Shown here: positions 1-11,160 of the stretch, piece by piece | How the letters are laid out: each line of letters begins with the position of its first letter | Position numbering within the stretch: the stretch's first letter is position 1 | Origin: Eonycteris spelaea | Taxonomy: Eukaryota > Chordata > Mammalia > Chiroptera > Pteropodidae | Assembly: GCA_003508835.1 (NCBI GenBank) | Contig: PUFA01000070.1 | Location: 4,030,001 to 4,094,000 of the forward strand | Length of the DNA stretch: 64,000 nucleotides | Reading direction: 5' to 3' | Translations under genes and position numbers: made by a program | The notes under the pieces: model-generated | Seen by the model: the letters and a program-made list of their open reading frames with translations, nothing else | Database searches by the model: none | What the model was told of the DNA's origin: nothing

Positions 1-222
1 TGTGTGGGCTTTGATATCTAATATACCAGGGTTCAAATACTGCTTTTGCTATACCACTAGTTTTGTGACCTTTGAGGAACCTACTTAATTCTCTGAACAC
101 ATTTCTTCATCTTTAAAGGAGATATAATAATGCAGATTATAGGGTTGCTATGAGGGTTAAATGACATCCTATCTTATGTTCAGTGTAGTGCAGGCAATCA
201 ATAAAGGTAATTATTATTAACT
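1..222 (+). repeat. MIR SINE, sense, cut by the window start
   Basis: The MIR landmarks appear in order: GGGTTCAAAT (about 31), a decayed 'TGTGACCTTTGAGGAACCTACTTAATTCTCTGA' type core, a TTCTTCATCT segment, 'GGGTTGCTATGAGGGTTAAATGA' and the 3' 'GCAATCAATAAAGGTAATTATTATT' tail. The 5' end probably lies outside the window. Confidence 0.85.
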
Positions 223-2710
223 GAAGGCCTTGTTTGGAAGAATCATAATCAGAAAAACATACTGTCTTTTATTAATAAATCTAATAAGGTTCTCCTAAAT
301 GGTTTTTAAAAACACATACACAAGTAGAAATTTTAAATCTGGAAAAAAATATACCAGCAAATGCTCATAAAATAACTATGAATAATCTAATTACATGGAT
401 TTAAATCTTCAAGATAAATGCCAACTGAATTGAATTTCTTTAGTTGCTATCTCAGCTTTAAATGATCCATTAGGCTTCACTACTGTTTTAAGGAACATAG
501 TAAAACTCACCCTAAGCTTTATAAGCTATCCTGGCATCAGTACTGAATTAGTAAAAAATTAAATATACAGATGTCCTCAATTTATAGACTAGCTATGTCC
601 CTGAAGGAATATATATGTTGTGAATTCAATTTTGGTAATCGGAATTTATTTTGTCAATGATAATTTCAAAAAATTATTTCTCTGAAAATATGCAGTAAAA
701 TTTTCTGGAACCAGCCATAGAATTAGGGTTGATGGTATTTGGTATTCTGGCACAGATGAAATTAAACAGATTGCTCCATATTAAATTTTGGGTTTGCAGG
801 GGTCAAATTTTGACTAAAGTGGCAAAGTAATCTCCATCTTCTGGTAATGAAAAACATCCTGTCTTATAATTGAGAAACCGGAAGATGGCCTACATAAAGT
901 ACAATACATTTCGTTTACATCAAGACAGCAATTACCCACCTTCAATAAATGTTTTAGATAATGGGATAACTTCATGGATAGACACACCATTAATTTGACA
1001 TGTAGAAAAAGAGGAGACTGGGGAGGGGAAATATGAGCTTAAATATATGAAATTATTAGAAATTAGCGTTGTGTTGATAAGGCCTATAGTAAAATGTGGC
1101 CTATGATTTTTAGGGCTGGATTCAAATTCAGCTGTGATTTTTTTTTTTTTAAAAGTAACACCTAAAGAAAGCAGGTGAACAACTTACAATACGAGCTGAC
1201 AAAGTAACACAATTTGGCCAATCAGCCTCCTCTTTGCAAACCCTAATTACCAAAGGACAGCAAATGAAATGCTAATCTTTACTGTCCACAAACATTTTTA
1301 AAAATGATATCCTCTGGACTCTACACTTCACCTTATTAAGCACTGGGTGGAGGCACTCATAAAGTCAAGTCATCCAACAAGGATGGTCAATCACAATTAA
1401 TGGTCACTATGAAAACCAGCCTGCAATGCTTACTAGACAATTTTGCAATTAGGAGGAAGCGTGGGAAGGCCCTAATTCCTAAGTCTTCTTGGAGGTGAGA
1501 AGGGAGTGATGGGAAATGGGCCGAGGCATTGCTCAGGACAGATGAGCGTGTCTGCATGGTGGGAAAGCGGCCCTGAGGACCAGGCAAGCATAACTTTCTG
1601 GGGCTCCTCAAAGTTCCTGCGAAGATATTCCAATGGCTGCAGTAACAGCCCTGGGTGTGAGGTGTTTTTAGCTGCCACTCACCTTCTCCCCTACCAAGTG
1701 CGTTCTGAACCATTTTAGTGACATTTTGGGAAAACTCAGCCCCCATATTGACCTGGCAGAAATGTGGAGCCAGAAAAGAAGGCAAACTCAAAAGACTTCG
1801 AATAGGTACTCAGAGACTCAGAGATGCCCCTCCCCCCACCACAGAGGGTACCCTCATTGCTGTGTGGAGCAGCCTCTGACAGCACCACTCTTTGTCCCCT
1901 TGGGGGCTGCATTTACTGGCCACTGCATTTACTATTATCCAAGGTTCAGCACTCACTATCATACAGAATGAAGATGTGATGCAGTTCCAACCAAAAAAAA
2001 ACATTTCTGGAGATTTTTTATGTCACATGTCTCATTCAAGATTATATTATGCGTAAGCCAAAAATAAAAAAAAAAAAAAGTAAACCTTCGAAGAAGAAAA
2101 TTGATGAGAAGAAAAAGAACGCATTAAGAAGCCAGCAGACAAGTAACAAAGACAAGCAGATGGGTATGCAGCCCTGTCTCTATCTGCCTCACCATGTTTA
2201 CACACCCATATGCTCACTCTCAGCTCCCATATGGTTTTTCTTTCTCAGTGTGTTACTGGGGGTGGGGGTGGAGGCAGGAATGAGCACACATCTACTCTGT
2301 TTCTACAAAAGCAACCTAGAACAGTACACAGGAAAGTCAAGTTAACTGTGGGCCCCTGACAGCCTGTGGTATGCCCTCACTCTGGTTCCTTCTTTCCATC
2401 TTCACTCAAGGGTCATATACTTCTGGGTGTTCTCTCACAGGCACAATTAGGGGCTCTCTGATCCAGCTGTGGGCATTTTCTCCTGTTGGTCTCCGACTGA
2501 GGCCTGAACCCAAGCAGCAGACTGACAAAGTTGAGTTTGCCAAGGAGGAAAAAGCCAAAAAAATTAATGCTCCACTGCAAACTGGCCTGACATGCAGCTC
2601 CTCACCTAGACCAGTTAGGGTAACGGTGGGGGCCCATGGCCTTCTATTTTCCAACAAGGTAGAAGCCTGTGTTCAAAATCCTCAATGATAATGTGGCCTG
2701 GCGAAAATGG
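223..2710. other. Unassigned sequence, no gene seen
   Basis: About 2.5 kb without a recognised repeat or exon. It holds a poly-T run at about 1139-1150 and an A-rich stretch at about 2061-2100. ORFs of up to 134 codons on the minus strand (1387-1791) and 105 codons on the plus strand (2371-2688) lack any recognisable domain and are overlapped by ORFs in other frames, so chance ORFs are the simplest reading. It may be single-copy intronic or intergenic DNA. Confidence 0.4.
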
Positions 2711-2711
2711 T

Positions 2712-3178
2712 GCCTTCAGATGTTCATAGCAGCATTATTCATGAGAACCAAAAAGTGAAAACCCAAATGTCCAGCCGATGAATGGACAAATAACATGTTG
2801 TATATCTACGAAATGCAATATTATTTAGAAAGAAAATGGAATCAAGTATTGGTACACACTATGACATGGATGAACTATGAAAACATCACACTAGGTTAAA
2901 GAAGCCAGGTTATAAAGACAAATATGATTCCATTTATATGAATTGTGCAATATAAGCAAAACTACAGAGACAAAGTAGATCAGTGGTTACTTGGAACAGG
3001 GAGAGAGATAGAATGGATGACTAATAGGTAAAGAGTTTCTTTTAGGGATGATGAAAACGTTCTAACCTTGACTGTGATGATGGCCATAATCCTGAATATA
3101 CTAAAAACCAATGAATTGTACAGTGTAAATGATAAAATGATGATATATAAATATCTCAATTAAGCTGTCACCAAAAAA
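2712..3178 (+). mobile_element. L1 3' end (end of ORF2 plus 3' UTR), sense
   Basis: The order is typical of old mammalian L1 (L1M) 3' ends: 'GCAGCATTATTCATGAGAACC', 'CAAATGTCCAGCCGATGAATGG', a decayed 'CATGGATGAACTATGAAAACAT', 'AGATCAGTGGTTACTTGG', 'GATGATGAAAACGTTCTAA', 'CTAAAAACCAATGAATTGTACA' and a final 'CTCAATTAAGCTGT'. It is 5' truncated and has no coding potential. Confidence 0.9.
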
Positions 3179-3299
3179 ATGTGTGCCTTGTTTACTGATC
3201 CTCAAAGACAAACATAACCTATCAATTCAGGGAGCCCACCCATAACCTAGGGCTAAGTGGTGGAAGCTCTTATATATTTTTTGTTCTATCAGGAAATAC

Positions 3300-3925
3300 A
3301 TTTTTTTTAACTTTAGTTTTCATAGCAGTTTTAAGTTCACGGCAAAACTGAGCAGAGGGAACGGAGATTTCCTATATCCCTCTGCCCCAACACATGCACA
3401 GGCTATTATCAACATGACTCACCAGAGTGGTACACTGGTTATAATGGATGAACCTACACCGACATAACCAGCCAACTGCATAGTTTACAACAGGGATCAT
3501 TCTTAGTGTTGTACATTTCTACGGGTTTGGACAAATTTATCCACTGTCACAGTACCATACAGTATTTTCATTGCCTTAAAGGTCCTTTGTGCTCCACCTA
3601 TATATCATCTTCTCCCAACTCAAGTCCCCACAACCACCGACCTTTTTACTGTCTTTAGTTTTGCCTTTCCCAGAATGTCATACAGTTGGAATCATTCAGC
3701 ATATAGCCTTTTCAGATTGGCTTCTTTTACTCTGTAATACACATTTAAGGTTCCTCTATGTCTTTTCATGACTTGAACTCATTTCTTTTTAGTGCTGAAT
3801 AATATTCCATGGCCTGTGTGTACCACATTTATTTATCCATTCACCTACTGACGGCCATCTTGGTTGGTTCCAAGTTCTGGCAGTTATGAATAAAATTGCT
3901 ATAATATCCACGTTTTAATTATTTA
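3300..3925 (-). mobile_element. L1 fragment, antisense
   Basis: Read on the plus strand this is the reverse complement of an L1M 3' region. Landmarks include a leading poly-T, 'CGGCAAAACTGAGCAGAGGG', 'CACCAGAGTGGTACACTGG', 'GTTGTACATTTCTACGGG', 'CCAGAATGTCATACAGTTGG', 'CTGAATAATATTCCATGGCC' and 'TTATTTATCCATTCACCTAC'. It is dead, and the plus-strand ORF at 3589-3771 is only antisense read-through. Confidence 0.88.
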
Positions 3926-4295
3926 AAAAATAATTCTGTTTTTCAGGAGCTCTCTTGCATATACTTCCCTAATATCAAGCACCTGATCATCTTGAATGAT
4001 CTTTTCTTTTTAAATCAGTTCATGCCAGTGGGAATTGGTTTCTTCATAGCCTTTGTTTTGAATAACTCTGACACCTCCTTAAACAATTTATGCACCTGAA
4101 CCTTTGAAAATCTGATGGAAGTTCTATGTACAGCACAGATCAATTTTTAAATGACACTTTATATTGTGAAAAATGTCTTAATGTTTTGGTCCATGAAGAT
4201 CTACAAATGTCACACTAAAGTAGATCCTTATTTGTCATCTAAGATCTTCCCAATTTGAATAGTGTCTCTCTCTGATTCTCCCATTAATCCTCATT
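3926..4295. other. Unassigned spacer
   Basis: About 370 bases with no recognised repeat or exon. AT-rich and unremarkable. Confidence 0.4.
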
Positions 4296-4480
4296 TGGAT
4301 CTCTACGAGGGCCCATAATGAAGCCAGTGTTGGTTCAAATTAATGTGCGTGTGTCTCCTCTCCTGAATTCTGAGCTGCACACAGACAAGAACTACATTTC
4401 AATCATCTGTATATCTTCCATATCAAGCACAGTACCTGACACTCACGATAATTCAGCAGATGCTTATTAAATTGATATGG
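4296..4480 (+). repeat. L2 3'-end fragment, sense, decayed
   Basis: It resembles an L2 3' terminus: 'GAATTCTGAGCTGCACACAG', 'ATCATCTGTATATCTTCC', then 'AGCACAGTACCTGACACTCA' and 'CAGCAGATGCTTATTAAATT'. Degraded but in the expected order. Confidence 0.55.
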
Positions 4481-4930
4481 CTGTGCCACTGCTGTTCATG
4501 AATGATGTATATTGTGCTTAAAAAGATTTTTTTTAATTGAAAATAAGCTTTTAATTCACAAATAAATTGTGGAATCTTGACTGACTAAATTCAATAAACA
4601 AAGTCCTTTGATTCATTTTATATTTTTTCTGCACTTCACTTTTAAAAATAGTAAATTTGAATTAAAAAAAAAACTGGCAATTTTTTTTTTAAACCTTCCA
4701 GGAAGTCCTCCAGTCAATTCAACACAACTCTTAAATCCTCTCCATGTGCTATCTCCATGAATATCTCCAGAAGCTAATACAAAAACTTGAACAAACAAAG
4801 TGCATAAGGAAAACTGGGTTCTAGATTGATCATCGCAAGGCACTGCATCTTTAAAAATTCTACAAAGGCATTGGACTAAAGGAACAATTGACTGTTTAAC
4901 TATAATTGTATTTAGTAAATGTGTCCCTTC
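4481..4930. other. Unassigned AT-rich spacer
   Basis: Contains poly-A and poly-T runs at about 4664-4672 and 4681-4690. No recognised repeat family or exon. The 76-codon minus-strand ORF at 4613-4843 has no recognisable feature. Confidence 0.35.
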
Positions 4931-5521
4931 TCCAGTCCTTTCTCTGTAGAGTCCATTTTAAACACAGAAGCCAGAGAGATCAAATGAGATCATGTCAGTC
5001 CTCTACTCAAAATCTGTACCCTTCAGGGTAAAAGCCAAGATGTCTAATCCATTGTCCAAATACACTACTCACTCAGGCCTCTTTTTCTACAACTTTCCAT
5101 CCTCATTCCCTACACTGCAGCATGCCATGTGTGCTGAACCTGAGGGCCTACATGCTGGCCAGCTGTTCCCTTGCCTAGAATGCTCTTTCCTCAGATGTCC
5201 CAGAGGCTTGCCTCCTAACCTCCTAAACATCTCGGCTCAAACTTTACCTTCTCAATGATCATCATATATAAAAAGGAACCAACACTTCTGCCTGTAGGAA
5301 CTCCCTATCCCCTTTCCCCTGCTTAATTTTTCTCCACAGCACTTATCACCACCTGGCACACATGGATACTTGTTTATCTATTTATCATCGATCTTCCCAC
5401 CTCTAGCATATAACCTGATGAGGACAGGACTATGTGTTTATTTTGTTCACGGCTCTCTCTCCAGAGCCTAGAATGCTGCCAGCCACATAGTAGGCACTGA
5501 ATAAATATTTGTTGAATGAAT
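4931..5521 (+). repeat. L2 LINE 3' portion, sense, well preserved
   Basis: Nearly 600 bases of the L2 3' end in order: 'CAGTCCTCTACTCAAAATCT', 'CCTTCAGGGTAAAAGCCAAG', 'TGCCTAGAATGCTCTTTCCT', 'ACAGCACTTATCACCACCTG', 'CTTGTTTATCTATTTATCAT' and the terminal 'CATAGTAGGCACTGAATAAATATTTG'-type end (about 5488-5515). The 88-codon ORF at 4992-5258 lies wholly inside it and is not a gene. Confidence 0.92.
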
Positions 5522-5524
5522 TAG

Positions 5525-6295
5525 TTGAATAAGACATTTTAAAAGAATTTCAACAACTGAGGTTTTCTGGTATTCAACAGAGAATTCTGATTAATCTCCT
5601 AGCCTATAATTAAAGATGTACTAGAAAAAATTTCTAAGCATATCATGTTTGCGAAATATCATACATTTACCATTTTTAGAGGTTCCCATTTCTTACAAAC
5701 CTAGGTTGCCTAAGATTATGAATCATCCCTACGGCATGCAAATGGGGCTAAAAGACATCACTAACTTGTCAGTCATGTTACACAATCAGTGGCTCCGTCA
5801 TAAAAACTCCAGAACACATGTTCACTTTTGGACAGTCTTTTTAAAGAGGCCCACAATTTTAGCTAGTCTTTTGTCTTCTTTAGATGGAGAATAAAAACTT
5901 CTTTCAGGGCAGTGATTTACAATCAGCATTGTACATCTTTGAATGATTTTAAATAAATGGATCTGGGTAAACTAATAGTCACCAAATGAAATGTATTTGC
6001 TAGTAATTCTATTTTCAGGTTTTTATTTCTTCCCGCAAACTGAAATGTCATGAATAGCTCGTTATTTTAACTGAAAGAAAACTCAGTATCTCTTCAAAAG
6101 AAAAGAAACTAACATGCAGGATTGTCATCCTTTCTACCAGTGGCCTGATTTTATATCTCAGTGAAGTTTCTCTTAAAGTTACATTTAAACTTATTCAATT
6201 TAGTATGCATTTATTAAGCCCCTTATGAAGAGTTGGACATGGGCATTAAGTCTGGCTAAATTAGGTATTTAGAAAAAAAAAAGGAAAAGGAAGGA
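5525..6295. other. Unassigned spacer
   Basis: About 770 bases, AT-rich, with no recognised repeat, exon or RNA. The 81-codon ORF at 5649-5894 is unremarkable. Confidence 0.35.
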
Positions 6296-6440
6296 GGAAA
6301 AAAGCACTAACATTTGCTGACACTTGACATGTATCACCTCTCTTATTAAAACAAACTTGAAGGTAGTTACTGTATTCATTTTAGAAGTAAAAAGAATCAA
6401 GGCTCCAAGAGGATAAGTAACCTATTATTTTCTGCATTAG
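6296..6440 (-). repeat. MIR core, antisense, decayed
   Basis: The plus strand reads as a reverse-complement MIR: 'CACTAACATTTGCTGACACT' (decayed 'gcacttactatgtgccag'), 'CACCTCTCTTATTAAAACAA', 'GAAGGTAGTTACTGTATTCA', then 'GAGGATAAGTAACCTATTAT'. Confidence 0.6.
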
Positions 6441-6653
6441 CTGTATAGGTTAGCAGCTGCCCCCCACCCCCCAACACTACTTCTAGTTACATATAGAAAT
6501 GTTGGCTGAATCACACATAACCTACGAAAAAAATTGGATCCACCGAATAAAGGTATATTCTCTAATACATAAAATGTTTTTATAATTTGTACAGTTAACA
6601 ACTTACTAGTTATTAAGTCAAAAAAAAAAAAAGCCCACACCAACAGACCTCTT

Positions 6654-6697
6654 CACTCCCCGCCGACCCCGCCCCGCCCCCCCCCCCACCCCGCACA
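6654..6697. repeat. C-rich low-complexity tract
   Basis: A pyrimidine run of mostly C, including an uninterrupted C stretch of about 10 bases and several CCCCG units. It is a G/C-homopolymer tract, possibly able to form non-B DNA on either strand. Confidence 0.9.
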
Positions 6698-6699
6698 GA

Positions 6700-7055
6700 C
6701 CAAAAGCCTTTAAAATTGGAAAAATAAGGAGCATGCCTGAGGAAATGAAGCATCTATAATGGTAAGAAAGTTCATCTTCATACTATCAATGTAAATATTC
6801 TGGAAGTCAGGCTAAAAAAAAAATAAATTAAATTCTGATAAAATGAAGAGCCACGGTGGAGAAGCTTTCTTTTTAAGTTTAATCTGTTTTTGTAAATAAG
6901 ATGTACAACACTCTTAAAAATACATGCTAAAATTGGGGTAAGAATTTTGATAAACAGAACTCATTTTCAGATCGGATTCACTGCTGTGGCTGCTGGAATG
7001 TGTTATCAACCCAGCACATGAGGTGAGGGTGGTGGTTAAGCCCATTCTAAATGGT
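6700..7055. other. Unassigned spacer
   Basis: About 350 bases with no recognised repeat or exon. Confidence 0.35.
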
Positions 7056-7260
7056 ATGGACTGGTCCATTCACAAACATGTGTGAGGTATTCGAACAAGA
7101 CACTGGAGATCAAAAAAGAATGGGAATGGGTTCCTCCGTGATCTCCAGGAGCTCATCTAATTAAAAAAAAAAAAATCAATCAAATAATTGCCATACAATA
7201 GGATAAGGGCCACGACAATAATAAACAGTGAAGGGTAAAAAAAAAACCCCAGATGTAGGG
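7056..7260 (-). repeat. L2 3'-end fragment, antisense, decayed
   Basis: The segment from 'CATTCACAAACATGTGTGAG' through 'GACACTGGAGATCAAAAAAG' to 'GATCTCCAGGAGCTCATCTA' follows the reverse-complement L2 3' end ('attcaacaaatattt...gccaggcactg...ggagctcacagtct'). It is interrupted by a poly-A run at about 7162-7174. Confidence 0.5.
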
Positions 7261-7950
7261 ACCTAACTCAAAACTGAGGGTATAAAGGGCATGAAGGATA
7301 GGTAAGTATGTCATTCTAGAGGCGATGATCCCATGTAAAGAACATTCAGGAATGGTTCACTATTTGAAATGTTAAATCCTAAGCAAGGCTTCAAGCGTAT
7401 CTCAAATGTTTCTGCTACATTTACAGAATGTCAAGTCTATGGAATGTGAAGGTTTGTGCAACTTTTATCACCACTTCAATTGAAAACTCTAGGACTTTGG
7501 TTAAGAAGGTGAGCCCTAGGGCGAAGGAAGGGCATGGAGGAGTTCAAAAAAGAGTAAATCTTTTTTGAGACTAACAGGAAGCTGCTCAAAGTACCACTGT
7601 GAGGGAAAAACCACATGCCTGCCATGGTATGGTGACATGGGGCCACCTGAGGAAGCATATGCTGTACATTAAAGCCATTATCATGCAAGGAAACAGAGAT
7701 GGGACCTAATAAAAGTCAAAGAGAAATAGCTGAGTTCCACAAAGCACAAAGGCTTTCAGTATTTGCTCAATTCCTTGAAGAGGGAGAAGTCAGAAAGAAA
7801 ACCACACTCTTGATACAGGGGATTCACAAAGAATAAATCTCTCAGGATGAGAATTACAAGATAGCAGTAACTGTCTAAATCTTATATGACTTTTTGAGAA
7901 TTTAATAACATCTCTCTCTAATACCTGAAGATGCTGTCAAAGAAAGAAAG
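7261..7950. other. Unassigned spacer
   Basis: About 690 bases without a recognised repeat or exon. The 70-codon minus ORF at 7476-7688 shows no domain. Confidence 0.35.
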
Positions 7951-7953
7951 AAG

Positions 7954-8046
7954 GTGGGGGGGGGGGAAGGAAGGAAGGAAGGAAGGAAGGAAGGAAGGAA
8001 GGAAGGAAGGAAGGAAGGAAGGAAGGAAGGAAGGAAGGAAGGAAGA
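7954..8046 (+). repeat. (GGAA)n microsatellite with leading poly-G
   Basis: A G run at 7956-7966 leads straight into 20 uninterrupted GGAA units (7965-8044). GGAA is the core recognition sequence of ETS-family transcription factors, so a tract this long could in principle be bound. No function is shown by the sequence itself. High polymorphism is expected. Confidence 0.98.
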
Positions 8047-8765
8047 AAAGGTAAGTAGAGGCTCAGGGCAGGCAGACAGAAGGGAGGAAGGTTTGTAAGT
8101 TGTGGGCTTTATTCCTCTCCTTCTTTGAGAAGATATGTCTCTCTTTCAATAGGAAGTTTATTCACATTCTAGCCAGCTGCAAAACAGGGTTGAGAGCCAA
8201 GTTCCTGCTGCCAAAGTTCACTCTTCAAACGGGCAGCCTGAGGTCTGATAACCAGTTAAAATGCTCAACACAATCACTGCCTTTGGTGGAAAACAGAGGC
8301 TCAATTGTTCAGAGATACATTTTCAAGTTTAACTCTTCTAGAATTATGAAATTTAAAACAAGAGCTATTAGGTTTAATCAGTATCAGAATAAAAGGAATT
8401 TTTTTGTGTTAGTTTGGCGTCCTTTCTTCTTTTTTTCCCCCCTCAAAAAGAATAATTGGATTACTCTGGTAATGATCAGAAAAATAAACTGTTGGTAAAT
8501 ATGAGTATTTCCCAAACTGAAAAACTGTTTCAAAGTCAAAAAATTCCATGTATTTGCTCCATCATCTTTCTAAAATATTTTATATCCTTTAAAATGGAAA
8601 CATCTGATCCAAGACTCTAGGTTTCCTAAAAACCAAAGGCAAAAAGCACTGTCCCAGCAACTATCACAGAATTAGAGGACTTACAAAAGTGGAGGGGAGA
8701 AAATATTCTCCATTTGTACCAAAGATATATTCTCTTGTTATTTAGTATGTATTTGCAAAAACTGT
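8047..8765. other. Unassigned spacer
   Basis: About 720 bases without a recognised repeat. The 132-codon plus ORF at 8100-8498 has no recognisable domain, signal peptide or coding-like composition and is judged a chance ORF. Confidence 0.35.
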
Positions 8766-9257
8766 ATAAGTTATGCTCATCTATACATTCAATAAACACA
8801 TGCAAACTGCCTGCCATACACAAGGCTCTATATCAGGGAAGCATTGCAGGTATACAAAAATAAATACAACATGGCTAGGATAGTCTGCTGCCTGCAATCT
8901 TGTGGGAAATAAGAAATAGAAAGATACAGAAAAAATAAAGCGAAGTATAACTAGTGTCCTGAGGTATAAGAAGACAGATATAGGAAGTGAATGTATTTAG
9001 AATGGATCAAGAAGGGCATGAATGGACTACTCCTAGAGAGAGAGATGGATTGTGGGAGATGCTGACCTACCTACTGAGTAGATGAACCGTATTCTAAAGG
9101 TACTGAGAAGCCAGTCACAGTTTTTGTTATGAGAACTAAAGCCATGACTAGAGGTGTCCTTTAAGAAAATCTTTCTCAGATCATGACAGGAAGGGAGAGA
9201 GATGTAGTGGGAAGAATAGTGAAGAAGCCAGTCTACTCATCCAAATTAGAGGTGATT
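8766..9257 (-). repeat. L2 LINE, antisense, decayed
   Basis: It starts like a reversed L2 3' terminus ('CATTCAATAAACACATGCAA', 'CATACACAAGGCTCTATATC', 'GGTATACAAAAATAAATAC'). It continues with purine-rich L2-like text such as 'GTAGTGGGAAGAATAGTGAAG' around 9210. The similarity fades toward 9257, where the direct-repeat segment begins. Confidence 0.55.
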
Positions 9258-9438
9258 AAGGCCAAAATTAGGATGGTGACAATGGTAACTAAAGGAGAAA
9301 ATGGATCCAGGTCTCTGTTGTTAGCTATTCTTGGTTTTACGTTATGAAGATCTCCATTTCATTATGCAGTTTAGGGCAAAATGGACTAAGTAGTATTTTC
9401 AGTTGAAATGACTCCTTATATTGCTAACGTGTACCTAC
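9258..9438 (+). repeat. Direct repeat copy A, upstream of L1
   Basis: This segment recurs, diverged, at about 10963-11160 on the other side of the L1. Shared blocks in the same order are 'AAGGCCAAAA', 'TAGGATGGTGACAATGGTA', an AAATGGA block, a 'TCATTATGCAGTTTAGGGCAAAA' type block, a TGTTATG/TATTTT block and 'CTCCTTATATTGC'. The first 20 or so bases may derive from L2, but the later blocks do not look like L2. See the finding on this duplication. Confidence 0.8.
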
Positions 9439-9449
9439 AGAATAAAGTA

Positions 9450-10622
9450 GAAAAACCATATGATCATCTTAATAGATGTGTAAAAAATGATTTGACAAAA
9501 TTCAAATCCATTCATTATAAAACTCAGCAAACTAGGAACAGGAGGACATTTCCTCATGCTGCTAATGGGCACCTATGAAAAGCCTATAGCTAATACTATA
9601 CTTACTGGTAAAAGACTGCATGCTTCTTCCTAAGATTAGGACTTCTTGCCACTCTCACTACTTCTATTCAACATTGAACTGGAGGTTCTAGCCTATGTGA
9701 TAAGCTGATTCTAAAACTAATGGGGAAATATAAAGTATCTAGAATAGCCAAAACAATTTTGGGAAAAAAAAATAACAAAGATGAAGGAATTATACTACCT
9801 GATTATAACTTATAAAGCTACAGTATTTTTGAAGTATGGTATCAGCATATAGTCAATGGAACAGAATAGAGAACAGAAATAGACTCACACGTATATAATT
9901 AATTGGTTTTTGAAAAATGTTCAGTGGGTAATGGAAAATCTTTTCAACAAATATTGCTGGAACTGGAAGTATGTAAATGTAAAAAAACTTAAGTCGTTAC
10001 CTAACATCATAAACCAGATGAACTCCAAATGGGCTAGAGACCTAAATATAAGAGCTAAAAATAACAACTTTTAAAAGAAAACATTAGAGAAAAATTTTAG
10101 TAACCTTAGGCTAAGGAAATGCAAATTAAAAACACAATGAAATACCACTACATACTTAACGGACTGGCTAAACTTTGAAAGACCCACAATACCAAGTGCT
10201 GGTGATGCAAATGCACTTCTTATAGATTGATGGTAAGACTGTACAATGGTACTCCCATTTTGGAAAACAGTTTGGCAGTTTCTTATAAACACAGACCTAT
10301 CACGTGATCCATTCCATTCCTCAGAACCCAAGACCAGTGAAAGTGGCTGTCCACATGATAACTTGTGCGTAAACATTCATGTGTTCATGGCATCCCTATT
10401 TATAGTAGTCAAAAGTAGAAACAATTCAAATGTTCAGTGATCAATGGAAAAACAACTTTTGATATATCTATACAATGGAGTACTACTCAACAATAAAAAG
10501 AAACTAACTATTGGCATATATGATTACATGGACAAATCTCAAAATGATTATGCCAAGTGAGAAAGTCAGAACCCCACTCAAAATAAATAAATAAATGAAT
10601 GAATGAATGAATGAACGAATGA

Positions 10623-10662
<40 letters not shown>

Positions 10663-10930
10663 AAGACTGCATGATTCCGTTATATAAAACTTTAGAAAAC
10701 ACAAACTAATCTAGTGACAGAAAATAGATCAGAGGTTGCCTGGAGTGGGTGGGGGTGAGAGGGACCTATAGAAGAATTACAAAGGAATGTGACAAAATGT
10801 AGGGGTGGTGGTGATAGAAATGTTCACGATCTTAATTTCATAGACATATGTTGGAATTCATCAAATTATACATTTTAAATATATACAGTTTATTGTATGT
10901 CAATTCTATTTCAATAAAACCATAAAAAAA
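9450..10930 (+). mobile_element. Truncated L1 (ORF2 fragments plus 3' UTR), sense
   Basis: 5' truncated L1. Positions 9450-9710 carry the reverse-transcriptase region; 'CACTCTCACTACTTCTATTC' encodes the RT-type P-L-S-P-L-L-F sequence seen in L1 ORF2. From about 9711 the sequence jumps to the ORF2 C-terminal region ('TAGAATAGCCAAAACAATTTTGG', 'AAGCTACAGTATTTTTGAAG', 'ATGGAACAGAATAGAGAAC'), implying an internal deletion. It continues through the 3' UTR ('TGGAGTACTACTCAACAATAAAAAG', 'AGATCAGAGGTTGCCTGGAG') and ends near 10930 in a short A-rich tail. Reading frames are broken throughout. Confidence 0.93.
10581..10662 (+). repeat. Compound tetranucleotide microsatellite in L1 3' region
   Basis: Successive (AAAT), (GAAT) and (GATA) arrays, ending in about ten GATA/ATAG units. 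It sits inside the L1 3' region where the consensus runs straight through, so it grew after insertion. The two minus-strand ORFs here (isoleucine/tyrosine/serine repeats) are translation of this array only. Confidence 0.97.
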
Positions 10931-10962
10931 TTGCTATCCCATAAATCAAAATACGGGTAAAT

Positions 10963-11160
10963 AAGGCCAAAAGTAGGATGGTGACAATGGTAGCATAAAG
11001 TAAAAAATGGAAATGAGATAGTCGTCCATTATTATGCTGGCTTGTTTTTACTGTTCATTATAAAGAACTCCAGTTCATCATGCAGTGTAAGGCAAAAAAC
11101 AAACATATATATATGTGGTATTTTTAATAGAAAAGCCTCCTTATATTGCCAAGATGATTT
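10963..11160 (+). repeat. Direct repeat copy B, downstream of L1
   Basis: Partner of 9258-9438. 'AAGGCCAAAAGTAGGATGGTGACAATGGTA' (10963-10992) differs by one base from copy A over about 29 bases. Later blocks match more loosely, with small insertions such as the (AT)n at 11104-11114. The order and strand are the same as copy A. Confidence 0.8.

Noticed and set aside
1387..1791. 134-codon minus ORF
   Set aside because: Overlapping ORFs in several frames and no domain; chance is more likely.
8100..8498. 132-codon plus ORF rich in K, N, F
   Set aside because: Residue content follows AT-rich DNA; no family, signal or splice support.
10504..10704. Minus ORFs with I/Y/L/S repeats
   Set aside because: Translation of the GATA/GAAT microsatellite within an L1.
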